From a virus: DNA of 64,000 bases. Shown here piece by piece: positions 1 through 12,300 of this stretch (the first letter of the stretch is position 1; each line of letters starts with the position of its first letter). The stretch is from IMG/VR virus record IMGVR_UViG_3300028388_005362, positions 29,880 through 93,879 of that record; one strand, written 5' to 3'. The notes below the pieces were generated by a model that was not told the DNA's origin, made no database searches, and saw only the letters and a program-made list of their open reading frames with translations. A program made the translations under genes and the position numbers.

Positions 1-1
1 C

Positions 2-304
2 ACCTTTCCTTCGCAGGGAGTTGCCACACCTTCTCTCTATGCCAAGGGCGGCAGTTTGATCCCTCCTGCTTACATCGCAGAAGGCGAAGAGGTGGTAGAG
101 CATTCACCCATGGACGTATTGATGACCGATGCTAACGGAGAAACCAACCGTCTGTCCAGCAACATGACCAAGCTGGAAGGCGACAAGCACAGTGCTCCCT
201 CAGGCGGAATAGGAGTGAACCAATCCGGAGGAGGCTTTGTGTTCTCCGACCAGATAGTGGTTCCCCAGGATTTGGTTCAACGCTTCAAAAATGCCCGACT
301 CTAA
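2..304 (+). CDS. C-terminal end of a structural-operon protein (cut by window start)
   Basis: The reading frame is open from the first bases of the window to a TAA at 302-304, so the gene begins upstream and about 100 residues are visible. The visible part is rich in Gly and Ser. It contains a segment with EGEEVVEH, then LEGDKHSAPSGGIGV, which resembles the K-H-x-x-GGI(P)V segments common in structural-module proteins of Bacteroidota phages; that likeness is from memory and weak. Its stop overlaps the start of the next gene by one base, so the two are probably translated together. I do not recognise the family. A virion component is inferred from position only. Confidence 0.7.
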   Translation, partial: TFPSQGVATPSLYAKGGSLIPPAYIAEGEEVVEHSPMDVLMTDANGETNRLSSNMTKLEGDKHSAPSGGIGVNQSGGGFVFSDQIVVPQDLVQRFKNARL

Positions 305-1212
305 TGAAAGAAAAGACATTTGCACAGCTGGCTGAAGAGCTGGCAAAGAAACGTGAAAAATATGAGGTTTTGGCAGACTCGCCAAGCCCCTTCGAACGTA
401 ATACTGCTGAGCGGATGCTCAAGCGCACAGACCGGGTCAGCAACATGCTCAAGGATGAGCAGGTACGACTGGCTCCTGCTCCAGAGACTGAGGAAGTTCC
501 TGTTATGGCACCTGGAGGCTTTCTTGCACCTGCGGGCGCACGTCAGGCGGCAAGTACTGCTGCAGCTAATGCAGGTGGTGGTAGTTTCCTGAGTGGGCTG
601 ATGAGTGGTATTCAAAATAACCTTCCCTTACTTTCAGATCTGGGTGGTAGCCTGCTTGATGCTGGCATACGCCAGGTGGGGACAAACAGTATGCAGGCTC
701 CGCCCAGTCCTTCTTTGATTCCACGAACAACCATCGACACTTCGGTGGACTACTCCCCCCAACTTCGTGCGGTACGGGATGCCCGTACCCTGCAGATGAG
801 AAGTGCTGACCGTAACCTGAGGGATTCACAGGCCGCTGAAGCCTTCAAGAATAAAGCCTTCTCGGATTCACTCAAGGAGTCTTCTGATATTCAGGGCAAG
901 TCCAACTTCGAGCGAGCTATCCTGAAGAGGACACAGGCCCAGGTTGACCAACGTACCAACGAGCAGAATGCCGGCATAGTCAATAACTTCAAGATGATGG
1001 ACAATGCTTTCCAGAACAATCGCACTGCATCGACAGTGAATAACTGGAGCGGAGCGTTGACCAATTTCCGTATGTCTCAGCGTGACCGTATGGCAAACGC
1101 AATGGATATGCTCAAGGCAGAGATCTATTCCCGCCAGTTTGGAGACTCCGGAATATGGCAACGAAACATTCAGGACATCATTGACCAATTTGCTAACAAC
1201 AATTCACGATGA
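304..1212 (+). CDS. Probable internal virion protein, 302 aa
   Basis: ATG at 304 overlaps the stop of the preceding gene, and the TGA overlaps the next ATG (ATGA at 1209-1212), which indicates one tightly coupled operon. The N-terminal 60 residues are highly charged and helical. A Gly/Ala/Ser-rich stretch with possible amphipathic character follows at about residues 75-125. The C-terminal half is rich in Asn, Gln and Arg, with repeated N-x-R and Q-R patterns typical of small proteins next to the giant genes of crAss-like phages. No catalytic motif is visible. A cargo or ejection role is inferred from the position just before two very large proteins. Confidence 0.75.
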   Translation: MKEKTFAQLAEELAKKREKYEVLADSPSPFERNTAERMLKRTDRVSNMLKDEQVRLAPAPETEEVPVMAPGGFLAPAGARQAASTAAANAGGGSFLSGLMSGIQNNLPLLSDLGGSLLDAGIRQVGTNSMQAPPSPSLIPRTTIDTSVDYSPQLRAVRDARTLQMRSADRNLRDSQAAEAFKNKAFSDSLKESSDIQGKSNFERAILKRTQAQVDQRTNEQNAGIVNNFKMMDNAFQNNRTASTVNNWSGALTNFRMSQRDRMANAMDMLKAEIYSRQFGDSGIWQRNIQDIIDQFANNNSR

Positions 1213-3305
1213 ACAATCCTTTTGCTCAAATAGCCCCGGCCCCATATATCTCTAAACGCAATGAGCTTCCATTGGATGCCATCCTGAGTACAGCGGGTGC
1301 CCTGCAGAAAAGATATTACGAGAACAAAGCCCAGATGGATAAGCTGGACATCATGGCGAACAGTTTGCAAATACTGGATAATGACCAGCACATCAAAGAC
1401 GAACTCTTAGGAGAGGTCGACAATACTATCAATGCTATCGCTGCGGATGAGGGAGCTTATGAAAATGCACACCACATCATCGGGCAGTTGGGCAAAAAGG
1501 TCAGCGGAGACCCCAGAGTTCAGGCGGCTATGTTCAATTTCCAGAAGAAGCAGCAGTGGGATGACTGGGCCGCTCAGCAGAGAGCTCAGGGAAAATTCGT
1601 ACATGACTTTGGAGCAGGGGATTTCCGTACAGTGGGGGAAGACGGGAAAATCAATTACTGGAATAACCAGCAAGAGGTTCTTTTAGATTACGGCGACAAG
1701 ATGACCGATATTTGGAAGAATATCGTCAAGGGAGAAGCCGGAGTCGGAGATATTGACCCCGAACAACTCGACCCTAACAATCCTTTCATTCGCGTAGCTC
1801 GCTGGCAGGGAGTCAGTCCTTCTCAAATCGATCGCAAAAAAGCCTATGCTCTTCAGCAGTACATGGAATCTGACGAAGGACGCCAACACGTTCGTTACCT
1901 GCAGAGCACGGGAGAGGAAAACCCCATGGATGCTATTGCCACACAGATGGAAATGGCGGGAGATGCACAGACCTATTATCAGGATCAGTCCAGCTACCTG
2001 GGCAATCCTGAGTACGTCAGCAGCTACAAGCACAAGATGGATATGCTTAACTATATGGCTAAAACCAAGGGCAAGGGAGAAGGCATTGAGTCCTTCACTC
2101 AGGGAATGGCTATGAGCATAGCTGAGCAACTTCATGACCCTGACCATCTGAATGAGCGTATTAAAGGGGCAACCAACGATAACGAACGCAATCTGTATAC
2201 CCATCAAATGCAGGAGGCTCTGGACCACACCTTTAATGTTAACCCGACCTTACAAGCGGAGCATTCCAAAATCAAAGCGGACCACGTGGCAGAGATTGGA
2301 AAGAACTCCTCGGCTATATTCGACCAGTTCGACCGCTATCTCAATATGCAAGCCGGAGCAAGTGTACTGGATGGTGGAAAGATAAAAGATTTCTTGCACT
2401 TGAATCCCGTGCCTGTCAAGCCTACAACAGGAGAGGAGAAGGTTATGAGAGGAAGGTATGCTGTTGAGCGTCAATCACAGTCCGGAGAATACAATCAACC
2501 CCCGGAAACTGCAACCATCATGGGTCAAGAGTATACACTGGAAGAGAGAAACCAGCTCTTCCAAGCCTATAAGGATTTGAGAAACTTCAAAGAAGATACA
2601 TTTGAGGACCAATTCAAAAGGTCTTCTTCTGAGCTTCAGCGCAACTCCCAGGTAATGATTCCTATGGAGAGTTCGGATATGACCGACTTCAAAGCCAACG
2701 TCCGTTCACTTGACCCTATGGCTTTCAGCATTCAACAAGTGTCTGATGGCAGCGATGAGTCTCTGTCTCCTGAAGATATACGAAGTTTTGAAACTTTCGA
2801 GGGAGTGGGCATCACCCCAGGTAACGGAGATTACAGCGGAAGAATCATCGTTAAGGACGAGTATGGAACCCAGTACGCCCTTACACCTAAGAGCAATAAT
2901 GCGGACAGCATGCTGATGAACTGGCTGGCTAAAATGGATGACGGCAAAAACGGTGCTTACTACAACCAGAAATATGTCGGTGAAACCATTCCACAGGAAG
3001 GAAAAGAATACAAGGGTATTCGTCTGAAGCCTGCTGGAAATGGTAAGTACTCAGCCGACATGTCCATCGAGGAATTCATTGGTAAACTCAAAGAGGTCAA
3101 CCCCAATGTTGCAGACAGGCTGTACGTGGATATGCTGATGGAAAGAGGAATATCCTACGCCCAGTTAGAGCTGTATCTGCAGGAACAGGAAGGTGGGGAG
3201 CAACAGCTTACCGACCAGACCCGTCAAAAGATTGAAGACGCCCTCAACTCGGATGCCATTGGCGCCAAGGGGATCATGATTCATAACATCATCAACAATT
3301 TCTAA
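1209..3305 (+). CDS. Large structural or ejected virion protein, 698 aa
   Basis: ATG at 1209 overlaps the upstream stop by four bases, and the TAA ends two bases before the giant gene. The protein is hydrophilic, acidic and rich in Gln, Asp and Asn, with predicted helices throughout and no signal peptide or clear membrane helix. The N-terminus (residues about 1-60) contains PISKRNELPLDAIL-like text and a helical repeat similar to internal virion proteins of Bacteroidota phages, by eye only. No enzyme motif was found. Its place between a small helical protein and the RNA-polymerase-like giant suggests it is packaged in the capsid or tail. Confidence 0.75.
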   Translation: MNNPFAQIAPAPYISKRNELPLDAILSTAGALQKRYYENKAQMDKLDIMANSLQILDNDQHIKDELLGEVDNTINAIAADEGAYENAHHIIGQLGKKVSGDPRVQAAMFNFQKKQQWDDWAAQQRAQGKFVHDFGAGDFRTVGEDGKINYWNNQQEVLLDYGDKMTDIWKNIVKGEAGVGDIDPEQLDPNNPFIRVARWQGVSPSQIDRKKAYALQQYMESDEGRQHVRYLQSTGEENPMDAIATQMEMAGDAQTYYQDQSSYLGNPEYVSSYKHKMDMLNYMAKTKGKGEGIESFTQGMAMSIAEQLHDPDHLNERIKGATNDNERNLYTHQMQEALDHTFNVNPTLQAEHSKIKADHVAEIGKNSSAIFDQFDRYLNMQAGASVLDGGKIKDFLHLNPVPVKPTTGEEKVMRGRYAVERQSQSGEYNQPPETATIMGQEYTLEERNQLFQAYKDLRNFKEDTFEDQFKRSSSELQRNSQVMIPMESSDMTDFKANVRSLDPMAFSIQQVSDGSDESLSPEDIRSFETFEGVGITPGNGDYSGRIIVKDEYGTQYALTPKSNNADSMLMNWLAKMDDGKNGAYYNQKYVGETIPQEGKEYKGIRLKPAGNGKYSADMSIEEFIGKLKEVNPNVADRLYVDMLMERGISYAQLELYLQEQEGGEQQLTDQTRQKIEDALNSDAIGAKGIMIHNIINNF

Positions 3306-3306
3306 C

Positions 3307-6300
3307 ATGCCTATCGACAAGGATCTTCTCAAAAGGGGGTTGGCAAAGCAAAAGCAAGGCCCTCAAGTGATCGGCCCATACCAGGGACCCATTGATAATA
3401 TGGAATACGGGTCAGGTTTGTCGGACGCCCTCAAGTACAGACCCAACATCTACAAAGGCGATGACCTCAATAAGATAAAAGCGGACGGTCAAAGCGAATG
3501 GAAGAAGGGATTCAACGCTGTGGTTGGTGGACTGGCTTCCGGATTACTCACTGCGGTAGAAGATACCGGTTATATCCTGGACTTTGAGAACAACCTGAAG
3601 AACCTTGCGGACTTGGAGAACGTGGAGAGCAACTGGCTCAGCGACCTTGCCAAAGAAGGAAAGCATGCCATAGATGAGGCAATGCCCATCTATACCGAAG
3701 ACCCCAACAAGATTTGGGATTGGAACGACAGTGGTCAATACTGGAAAGCATTGAAAGGCATTCTTGACTCGGCTGTGGGCTTCGCCATTCCCGGTGCAGG
3801 TGCAACAAAAGTGGTTGGTGCGGCTCAGCGTCTGGCACGTCTGGGCAGGTACATGAACTTTCTGAAGACCTCTAAGATGGGTCAGCAATTGACCAATTCT
3901 CTGGCAGCTGGTTACATCACCAACTACGGTGAAGGTAAGATGATGGCATTGGAGCAGTACGAGGACTCGTTGGAAAAGTACAAGCATGACCTCTGGGAGC
4001 GTACCTTCAAAGAAATTCAATCTAAGAACCTGGGAGAAGACCCTGGTGTTCTTACTCAACGTGCTCAGGATCTCTACAACCAAAGGTTGGCAGAGAGCAT
4101 GCCTGACTTCGAACGTATTGCCGGCGAAGAGGCGGACAAATTCATGTTCAAGAACAAGGCATTCATGCTCACCGATGCCATGGGCCTACACGGACTTTAC
4201 CGTGGACAGGGACTCACCCGTAACATTATCAAAGACCCTTCTTTCAAAGGCGGGTTGAAGGCTATGGGTAAAGCTGACCTGGATAATCCTATCATCCAGG
4301 GACTCAAGGAGAGTGCCGAGGAAATCGGGCAGAACGTTCTGCAGATGGAAGGCAAGTTCCAAACTGCTCAGCGTATGGGACAAGAAACCGAAAGCAACGA
4401 GGACCTTTGGAAACGTGCCCTGGAGTTTGCCACTTCCGACCAGGCTATACTGGAAGGAGCTATGGGATTCTTTGGTGGTGGTCCTCAACGTGTATTGACC
4501 AAAGCCGCATCCGGACAGTACTCTGCTAAACACCGCAAGCAACAGCGGGAAGCCTATGAGGACCAGCAGTTCATGATGGACCCTGAGGCTAAGACCCGTA
4601 CCGTTACACGTAAGCGCCCGGTCTTTGATAACGAGACCGGAGAAGAAACCTTTGAAGAATATGAAGTAACCGAATACAACAATCAATGGTTCATCGAGAA
4701 CCGCCTGAGCGAGTTCGATCAGACCCGTAAGCTGATTGATAAAGCCATGGAAAGAGGGGAGAAGGGATTGGCAGAGACCCTGAAGAACCAGATGTTCTTG
4801 AAGATGGCATCTGAGAACTTCGGCAGGGGAACCACCGCCAACCTGGAGCGTGCCCTCAAGGATGTTATTGAATCCAACCTCTCGGAAGAAGAAGTAGCTG
4901 AAAAGGGATGGGACCCCGACTACAAAGAGCAGGCCCGTGAACAGCTCAAGCTACTCAAGAAGATGGAGAACCGGTGGAATCGTTACACCAAGTACGAGAA
5001 CCGTGAAGACGTCTTCTACAACCGCATGTCCTATGATACTCTTCATGAACAGTTCTGGAACGCTTATAATAAGAGGAAAGAGGCGGAAGCCCTCACCGAC
5101 CAGATTCTGGAGATGAAAGGACTGCAAAGAGAAAACTTGACCGAGGAGCAATACCAGGAGTATATGCAAATGGAGTCCGTGCAGGATGAAATCTACTACG
5201 AGGAGTTGCGCTCTGCTATCCACAAACAGAGGGAAAAGCTGGATTCAGATTATCGCAAGATAACTTCTGATGAGTACCAGTCCTCTCTTCGTAAGATGGA
5301 CCGGCAATTCAAACGTATTGTCAAAGAACAGGCTGCTAAAGCCCGTGCAGAAGCCAAGCGCCAGAAGGATAAGGCAAAAGCAGAGAGCCGTTCTGAGAAA
5401 CAATCTAAAACTCAACCTAAAAATAACAACGCCGATGAATCAACTGTATCTTCTGAAGAACAGGGTGGAAACACTGGAGGAGAAAGTCAGACGTCTGGAA
5501 CAGACAGTGGAACTACTCAACCAAAAACTCGATCCCCCAAAACCCAGCCTTCCAACCCAGGTACCGACGGTTCCAGTGCAACCTCCGATACCCAGCAAAC
5601 TGAGGCTGAACCCGTTTCAGACGAAGAGTACGCAGATTTTGTTGACAACGGCAATGTAAGCGATCATCGCTTGCACATGATTGCCTCCAAGATACAGTCA
5701 GGCAAACAGAACGAATTATCCGAGAGAGAAAAAGCGATACACGCTGCCAAAACGCAGGAGGTGGAAGAGATGCTCCGTCTGCGAAAACAGCATGAAGAAG
5801 AACGAAAAAGAAAAGAGAAGGGCACTGCCAACGAGCAGACCCGTGCCAAGCAACAGCAGCAGGAGAACACCGATGAGATATTCACCGAGCGGGATACCGA
5901 TTCTACCACAGAGCAGAACACCAAGGCTGAGGAGTTGCTCAATGAGACCAACCCGGACGGTATTGAGGTACACGATAAGGTAGCTCTTCTGTCTCGTAAC
6001 TATATCAGAAAAGGTCAATCCACTTTCATCGACCTGGATAACAATGTCATCCGCTCCATGGATGGAATGCACGACATTCTCTTCAGCGATTTGGTAGGAG
6101 AAGGAACCAAGATCCGACTGGTGGTTGTAGATGACCCGGATGTGGAAATCTCTTCCGAGCTGACCTATCAGGTCTCCACTCAGGGAAAGACCACCTGGGG
6201 AGCCATCCGTGATAACGAACAGGACAAGACCAACAGAATTCCCATCCAGATACAACTGGAGGACGGGACCGCTATTGGCTGGTTGCATGAGATGAACTAT

Positions 6301-9300
6301 GCCAACGAGTTCGCTACTGACGACTCTTCGGCGCGTTTATATGCCGTTCGTAAAGCTGTCCTGGAGAAAGGCCCCATTGAAACTACCGTAACGAGCAATA
6401 ACGGTGGTAAATTTTTTAGATACGCTAACAACGAACAGCGCCCTGTTGGAGAAGCCATGCCGAATGCAACTATGGCGGTTGTCAAGAACGGAGAGCTTAT
6501 TTCCAATGGCGAGGTTGTTCAGGTGGACAATCCTGAGAGCCTGGCAAACGGTATGACCTACACCGTAATAGAGAGTGCGGGCAAGCGTTATGCCTTACAG
6601 GTCAACCCAACCAAGTTCACTGATACCGAATCCGGTCGTGCCCTCAAGCGGACCATTCTGAAAGTCATTGAGATCTTTACCGATGGAGACAGCCGTACAG
6701 CTGAGCAAGAAGAGATTGTCAACCAGATAATGGAGAATACCCGTAACTGGCCCGGAGGTGCAGTCAACATCACCACCGCCAAAGGTATGGACAGGTATCT
6801 GAGTGCCATCATGCTCAACAGCAATATCCACGGAGCTTCTATGCTATGGGCTGGTAGAAACGAAAAGGATAAGTCCAGGGGCTATCTTAACAACAATAAA
6901 ATCAAACCCGGCGCTGTCATCTTCACCATTAAGAATGGCGCCATCTCAGGCTCCCGCGATAAGGGGGTAGAACATGTTTCCCTGTCGAAGAACTCCCCGG
7001 AGAGTTTCCGTAAGGGAAAAGGAATCGAGGTATTTGAATCCCTTCTGGACAAAGCCTATGTCAAGATAGACAAGAACCTGGTGGGCTCCGATAAGAACAT
7101 CGTTCTGATTGGGGAAGACGGACAGGCTACCGTTGAGAAATACCAGGACATCGCAGGAAAGATTACCCAGACCAACCTAAAAGGGGTTCAGGTCAACACA
7201 TCACAGGGCGAACGAACCACCTATCGATTCCAACCACGGATCACGTTCGATATTTCTTTTGCTCCTCTGCCATTACCTGAGCAAAACGCCCAGAGCCAGC
7301 CCGCCAATGAATCCGGGCCGAATGCTATGGAAGTATTCAACAAGGTCAAAGGATTATTCATCAGCGACCCCAATGAGATGCTGGACAAGTGGAACAGCAT
7401 TGCTCCCATGGAACAGTGGTTGACAGAAGCTGTTGTAGAGTGGTTCACCCAGAACAAGAATGCCTACAACAAAGCCATGGAGGATTATGCCAAGTACAGC
7501 GGACAGAAAGCCTCTGATGCTTACAAGCGCTTGATGGTCCTGCAGAAATCTTTTGAGGCGGCTATCAAAAGGGCATCCCTTAAAGCTATCTCTATGCCAG
7601 ATACTTCCTCGGTGGTCAAACCGCCTTTGGAAAAGCCTGTGCAACCGCAGGAGACTCAACAGGAAATGAGCGAGGAAGAGCTGGCAAGTCATTTGGGGTT
7701 AAGTGATGGTCAGATAGGAGACATCAATATTTTGGTGGACGCAGACGAGGAGCCTAATTTCGAGGGTCCCGTACTCACAGAAGCCAAGGTGGCTGAGCTT
7801 ATCAAGGCTACTCAAAACATGATTATCGAAGGTCTGGGGCTTAAATTCCAGACCGAACTGGTAGAGACCATGGCGTCAGACATCTTCCGTCAACTCATCG
7901 AGAGTGAAGAGGGAAGAATGGAGTTTGCCGAGACCATGGAAACCTATAAGGATCTGGCAGCCAAAGCCGTTGCCGCTGCACAAAAAGACATTGATACACT
8001 GTCCGCAGGTATCAACAGCGGGACTCTGTCTGAAAAGAATACTCTGACCGCTAAGAAGGTACTTGCCCAACGACAGAAGGTGCAGGATGTATGGAATAAT
8101 GTACTGAGCAACTGGGACAGACTTTCCCAGTTCACCTTCGAGCGTGTGATGCAATTCAGCGACACGGCTATCGACGGAGACCCGGAGAACTTGCGTTGGG
8201 ATGACAACTCAGCATTCACCGTGGACACTAAAGAGAGTGTAGCTCCTATGCTCAAACGATTTTTGGCTTTGATTCCTGAGCGAGATGCGGACGGGAATAC
8301 CGTTAAGACTGTTTTGGGAACGACCAAGTACTTGGCTTTCGATAAGGTCTACAACATCCTTCAGCGGACCACACCTAATCGCCGTCCGGACTTCAATGAA
8401 TTGATGGAAGCCATCGATGAGAACACCAAAGCCTATCCTTTCTTAGCTGAGGTGAAAGCCGAGTTGATGAAGGCTGACCAGCAGATGAAGAACCTGTTTG
8501 TGGGAGCTATGAGCAACCACTATGTGAACATGCAACTGGTCGAGTGGTCCAGAGGAGAAAACGGAGAGTTCACTCTTCGCGCTCTGAGTGCTAACTCCAA
8601 TGCTATTGCATTGACCATCTTCGACATCTGGAGAGAAAATCTCAAAAGACACGATGATGTTTTTCAGGTGGAAGGTGAAGAGGAAGAGTACTTCATCGGG
8701 CCTGAATTGATTAAACGTCTGACCGATGCAGCTAATACATGGGGACATGTAACCCCGGATAAAGGAGGCCTCAAGTACTGGTTTGAGCAGTTGGGTATCA
8801 CTCTAAGTGAGAAGACTGTCGAGGACATTCTCTCTGGAGCCTTTCAATACGGCAACACAAAGAGTTTCCAGGACCACGTCAACAATCCGGGAGGACTTAT
8901 CCACACCTTGGTTAAAAACCTGAGTACCCGTGGAAAAACCAGCCTGAGCGATAACGATCCTTTGAATAACACCGTTGTCAAGCGGTTGTCCCGTCACGAT
9001 GCCCAGTACAGCCAAAATGCACTGAGTAACTCCCTGCAGACTGGAGGAAAGACCGTATATGCTTACGGACAAAACAAGTATGCCATTGTTCGTCACAACG
9101 AGCTGAAGCGTTTGAACACTTCGACCAAGGACGGCAAGAAGGTAAAGACCAATACACTTCTAACCCGCCTGGCGAAATACGGGTTCAGTGGTAATTCCCT
9201 GTGGTTGTATAAAATGGCTAAGACCAAGAATGGTGAGTTGCAATATGCCGATAACGGAGAGATAATTGTGGATGAGAACGGCGCATTTCTGACCAACCTT

Positions 9301-12300
9301 CGTCCATGGACCACATCTCTGGAACCTTTGCGCAAGAAAGGAAGCTCTTCACGTGAAGGCCGTGAGCTGTACAACATCTCTGCCGCTGAGCACGAACTCT
9401 TCAAGATGGGTATGCTGATGACCGACGTGAGTGATGAGAGCGGAAACAACAAACGTATCATTAACGTCACATATCCGACCAATTCGGATAAGACCACACA
9501 GATCGGATTCCAGATAGAAGCTGCTGATCTGCAGTTGGATCGTGAGGGTAACCTGGACTCCGACTCCCTTGAGTTGTTATACGAGGCGTTGGTTGCCCCG
9601 GAAATACAGCGGGTTCGTCAGGCAAGACAGGGCGGAATCGATGCAAACAACAAGGCGTACTCCAGCGGAGCCAGGTGGTTCATGCTGATGCCTGAGATAA
9701 ACAATATTGAAGGAATCTTCTACGAGGACGGGCGTTTGAACGAGGACATAGAGGGGGAGATGAAGCAGAAGATCATAGAGGTACTCCAAAGCTATGTCAA
9801 GCAGTTAGCGGAAAAGAAAGTATCCGACTGGAACGACATGGGTATAATCACCAAAAGCTCTGAGCTGGATAAGCGTTACCGCGATCACCTCAGTGCCGTA
9901 GATGAGAATAAGCAGCTTCAGGGAGCAGCCACCGATATGGTAGCCCAATACCTGGTAGCCAATGCCGAAATATTCAAGATGTTCATCGGTGACCCGGCCC
10001 AGTTCTATAAGACCTCTGTTTACAAAGATGTCAAAAAGAGACTGGTAGCTGAAGGCGTGGTTACACAACAGCAGGCCGCTGATATGAGCAACCGGGAAGT
10101 GGAAGAGCACTTCACCTCCGATGACATCATTCAGATCGCTGAAGATACTTTCCTCAATGTAGGTAAGCGGTTGGCGGGTGATATTGCTCCGGGACAGGAG
10201 CTGGCAGGAACCGACCGTCAGTACCACCCCATCAAGACAACCAAGCGCAGGTTTGGCAAGAGCAAGACCCGTAAGTTCTCCCGTGCCAACGATACGGGAA
10301 AACAATACAAGACTGTGGTACTCCAAGACTTTAAAGGAACGTCCACAGCCATGAAGCAACTCAAAGAGCTGTTCAAGGATGACCCCAAGGTAGCCGCCCA
10401 GTACGGCGGATTCGAGTCCACTGATGCACAGGAGTATACTACATGGGAAGAGCACCTTAACATGATGCTCTGGACAGGTAAGTTATCCGAGGAAGAGTAT
10501 ACCAATTTCTACGATAAACTCTCCCAGGGAGAAGACCTGGGCAAGAAGGACCTCAAGAAGGTACTCCAGCCCATGAAGCCGGTATATGTCTACAATACCG
10601 AAGACAAATCCGGAACATACGACCGCCGTGTGTATGTCAAAAGCTCCTCCTTCCCATTGATTCCTCAGCTGGTACGGGGATTGGAATTGGAGAAGCTGGC
10701 TAAAGCCATGCAGACACAAGGCATTCAACGCGCTGCATTTGCTACGGCGGTCAAGGTGGGTGCCCCTGCTAAGCTCGCCCAGGTGTTCAATACCGACGGT
10801 ACGATAAAAGATGATTTGGATTTTACTGATTCCCAGTTGACTCTGGAGCGTGCTGGACTTCGTATCCAGCAGCAGATTCCTTACGATGGTTCCAAAGCCT
10901 CCATCAACCGTGTATCTCAGGCGATGAAGAACTTCATGGTGAACATGATGGATGTGGAAGGATTCAAGGTCAAGTGGCATAACGACGGCAAGCCCATTAA
11001 CGGTCGCGAACTTCACTCTTTGTTCCTGGAGAACTACGAGAAGCTGTTCGAGATGAGCAAGGAAGAGCTGTTGGAAGAACTGCAGGATAGCGATGGTAGT
11101 TTCTCCCAGGATAAGATCATCAAACTGTTGCGAAGAGAAGCTATTGAGCGTGACTACCCTATGAGTGAGGTAGAGATGACCGAGTACGAAGACTTCCTTC
11201 GCATGATGCCTTATCTGCCCTCTGCCGATAGATTTGAGGCCCTTTTGAACTCCATTATAACCAATCGCATTGTCAAGCAGAAAATGCCTGGTAAATCGTA
11301 TGTATTGGGTGCTCAGGAAGGCTTTAAGACTTTGGATGAGTTGGACAATGATACCCGTGCCGGTATAACATTCACTCCCGCTTTTGATGGGGAGTTGAAG
11401 AGCAACCAGGTATTGATTCCATGGAAATTCAAGACCCCCGACGGTAAACTGATCAACATGCGTCAGTTCGTGGGCAAGGACGGCAAGATTGACATGGACA
11501 GGCTCAGTCCTGAGGTACTGAAAATATTTGGTATGCGTATTCCAAACCAGGGACCTATGTCACAACGGTCACTGGAAATCGCCGGGTTCCTGCCCAAGGC
11601 TTCCGGAGACCTTATCATTGCTCCTCGTGACCTTGTGGTACAAATGGGTAGTGACTTTGATGTGGATAAGCTCTACACTTACATGTACAACGTAGAGGTG
11701 GTTGGAAGCAAGGAACATCCCCAGCTACTCAAGTTCGTATACAGTGAAGGTAAGCACAACAAGCACAAAAAGTACAAATTTCATAAGAAAATAGATACTG
11801 ACACAGAGCGTGAGATGACCGAGGTTGAAACCATCCGGGAGCTTACCCGAATGGAACACCAGAACAAGGTCATCGACATCATGCACGCTGTTCATGAGAA
11901 CCCTGACCGCTCCGTACAAAAGCAGATCCACACCCCGTTAGGATTCTGGCATTTGCCTGAGGTAGCCCAGAAGGTTACAAAGGCCCGCCGTGCCCGTATG
12001 CAAGGAGGAGATTTGTTCACCGGACTCTCTGATGCCTACCAGCGTCAGAAGTACATCAACGCTACTGCAGGTAAGTCTGGAACAGGAGTATTCGCTAAGG
12101 ATTCTGCCTTCAATGCCACCATCCAGGGGGTGGAAAAGCCCATGAATCTGAGAGGTAAAGGCAAGAGACCATACACGGTCACTTTCGGAAACCGTAACAG
12201 CGGAAAACAGGGACTCAATAGCCCCATGGCACTGGATGGCAAGACTTACAAGAGTGATGTCATCTCCGGATACCTGTCTGCGGCTGTGGATAACGAGAAG

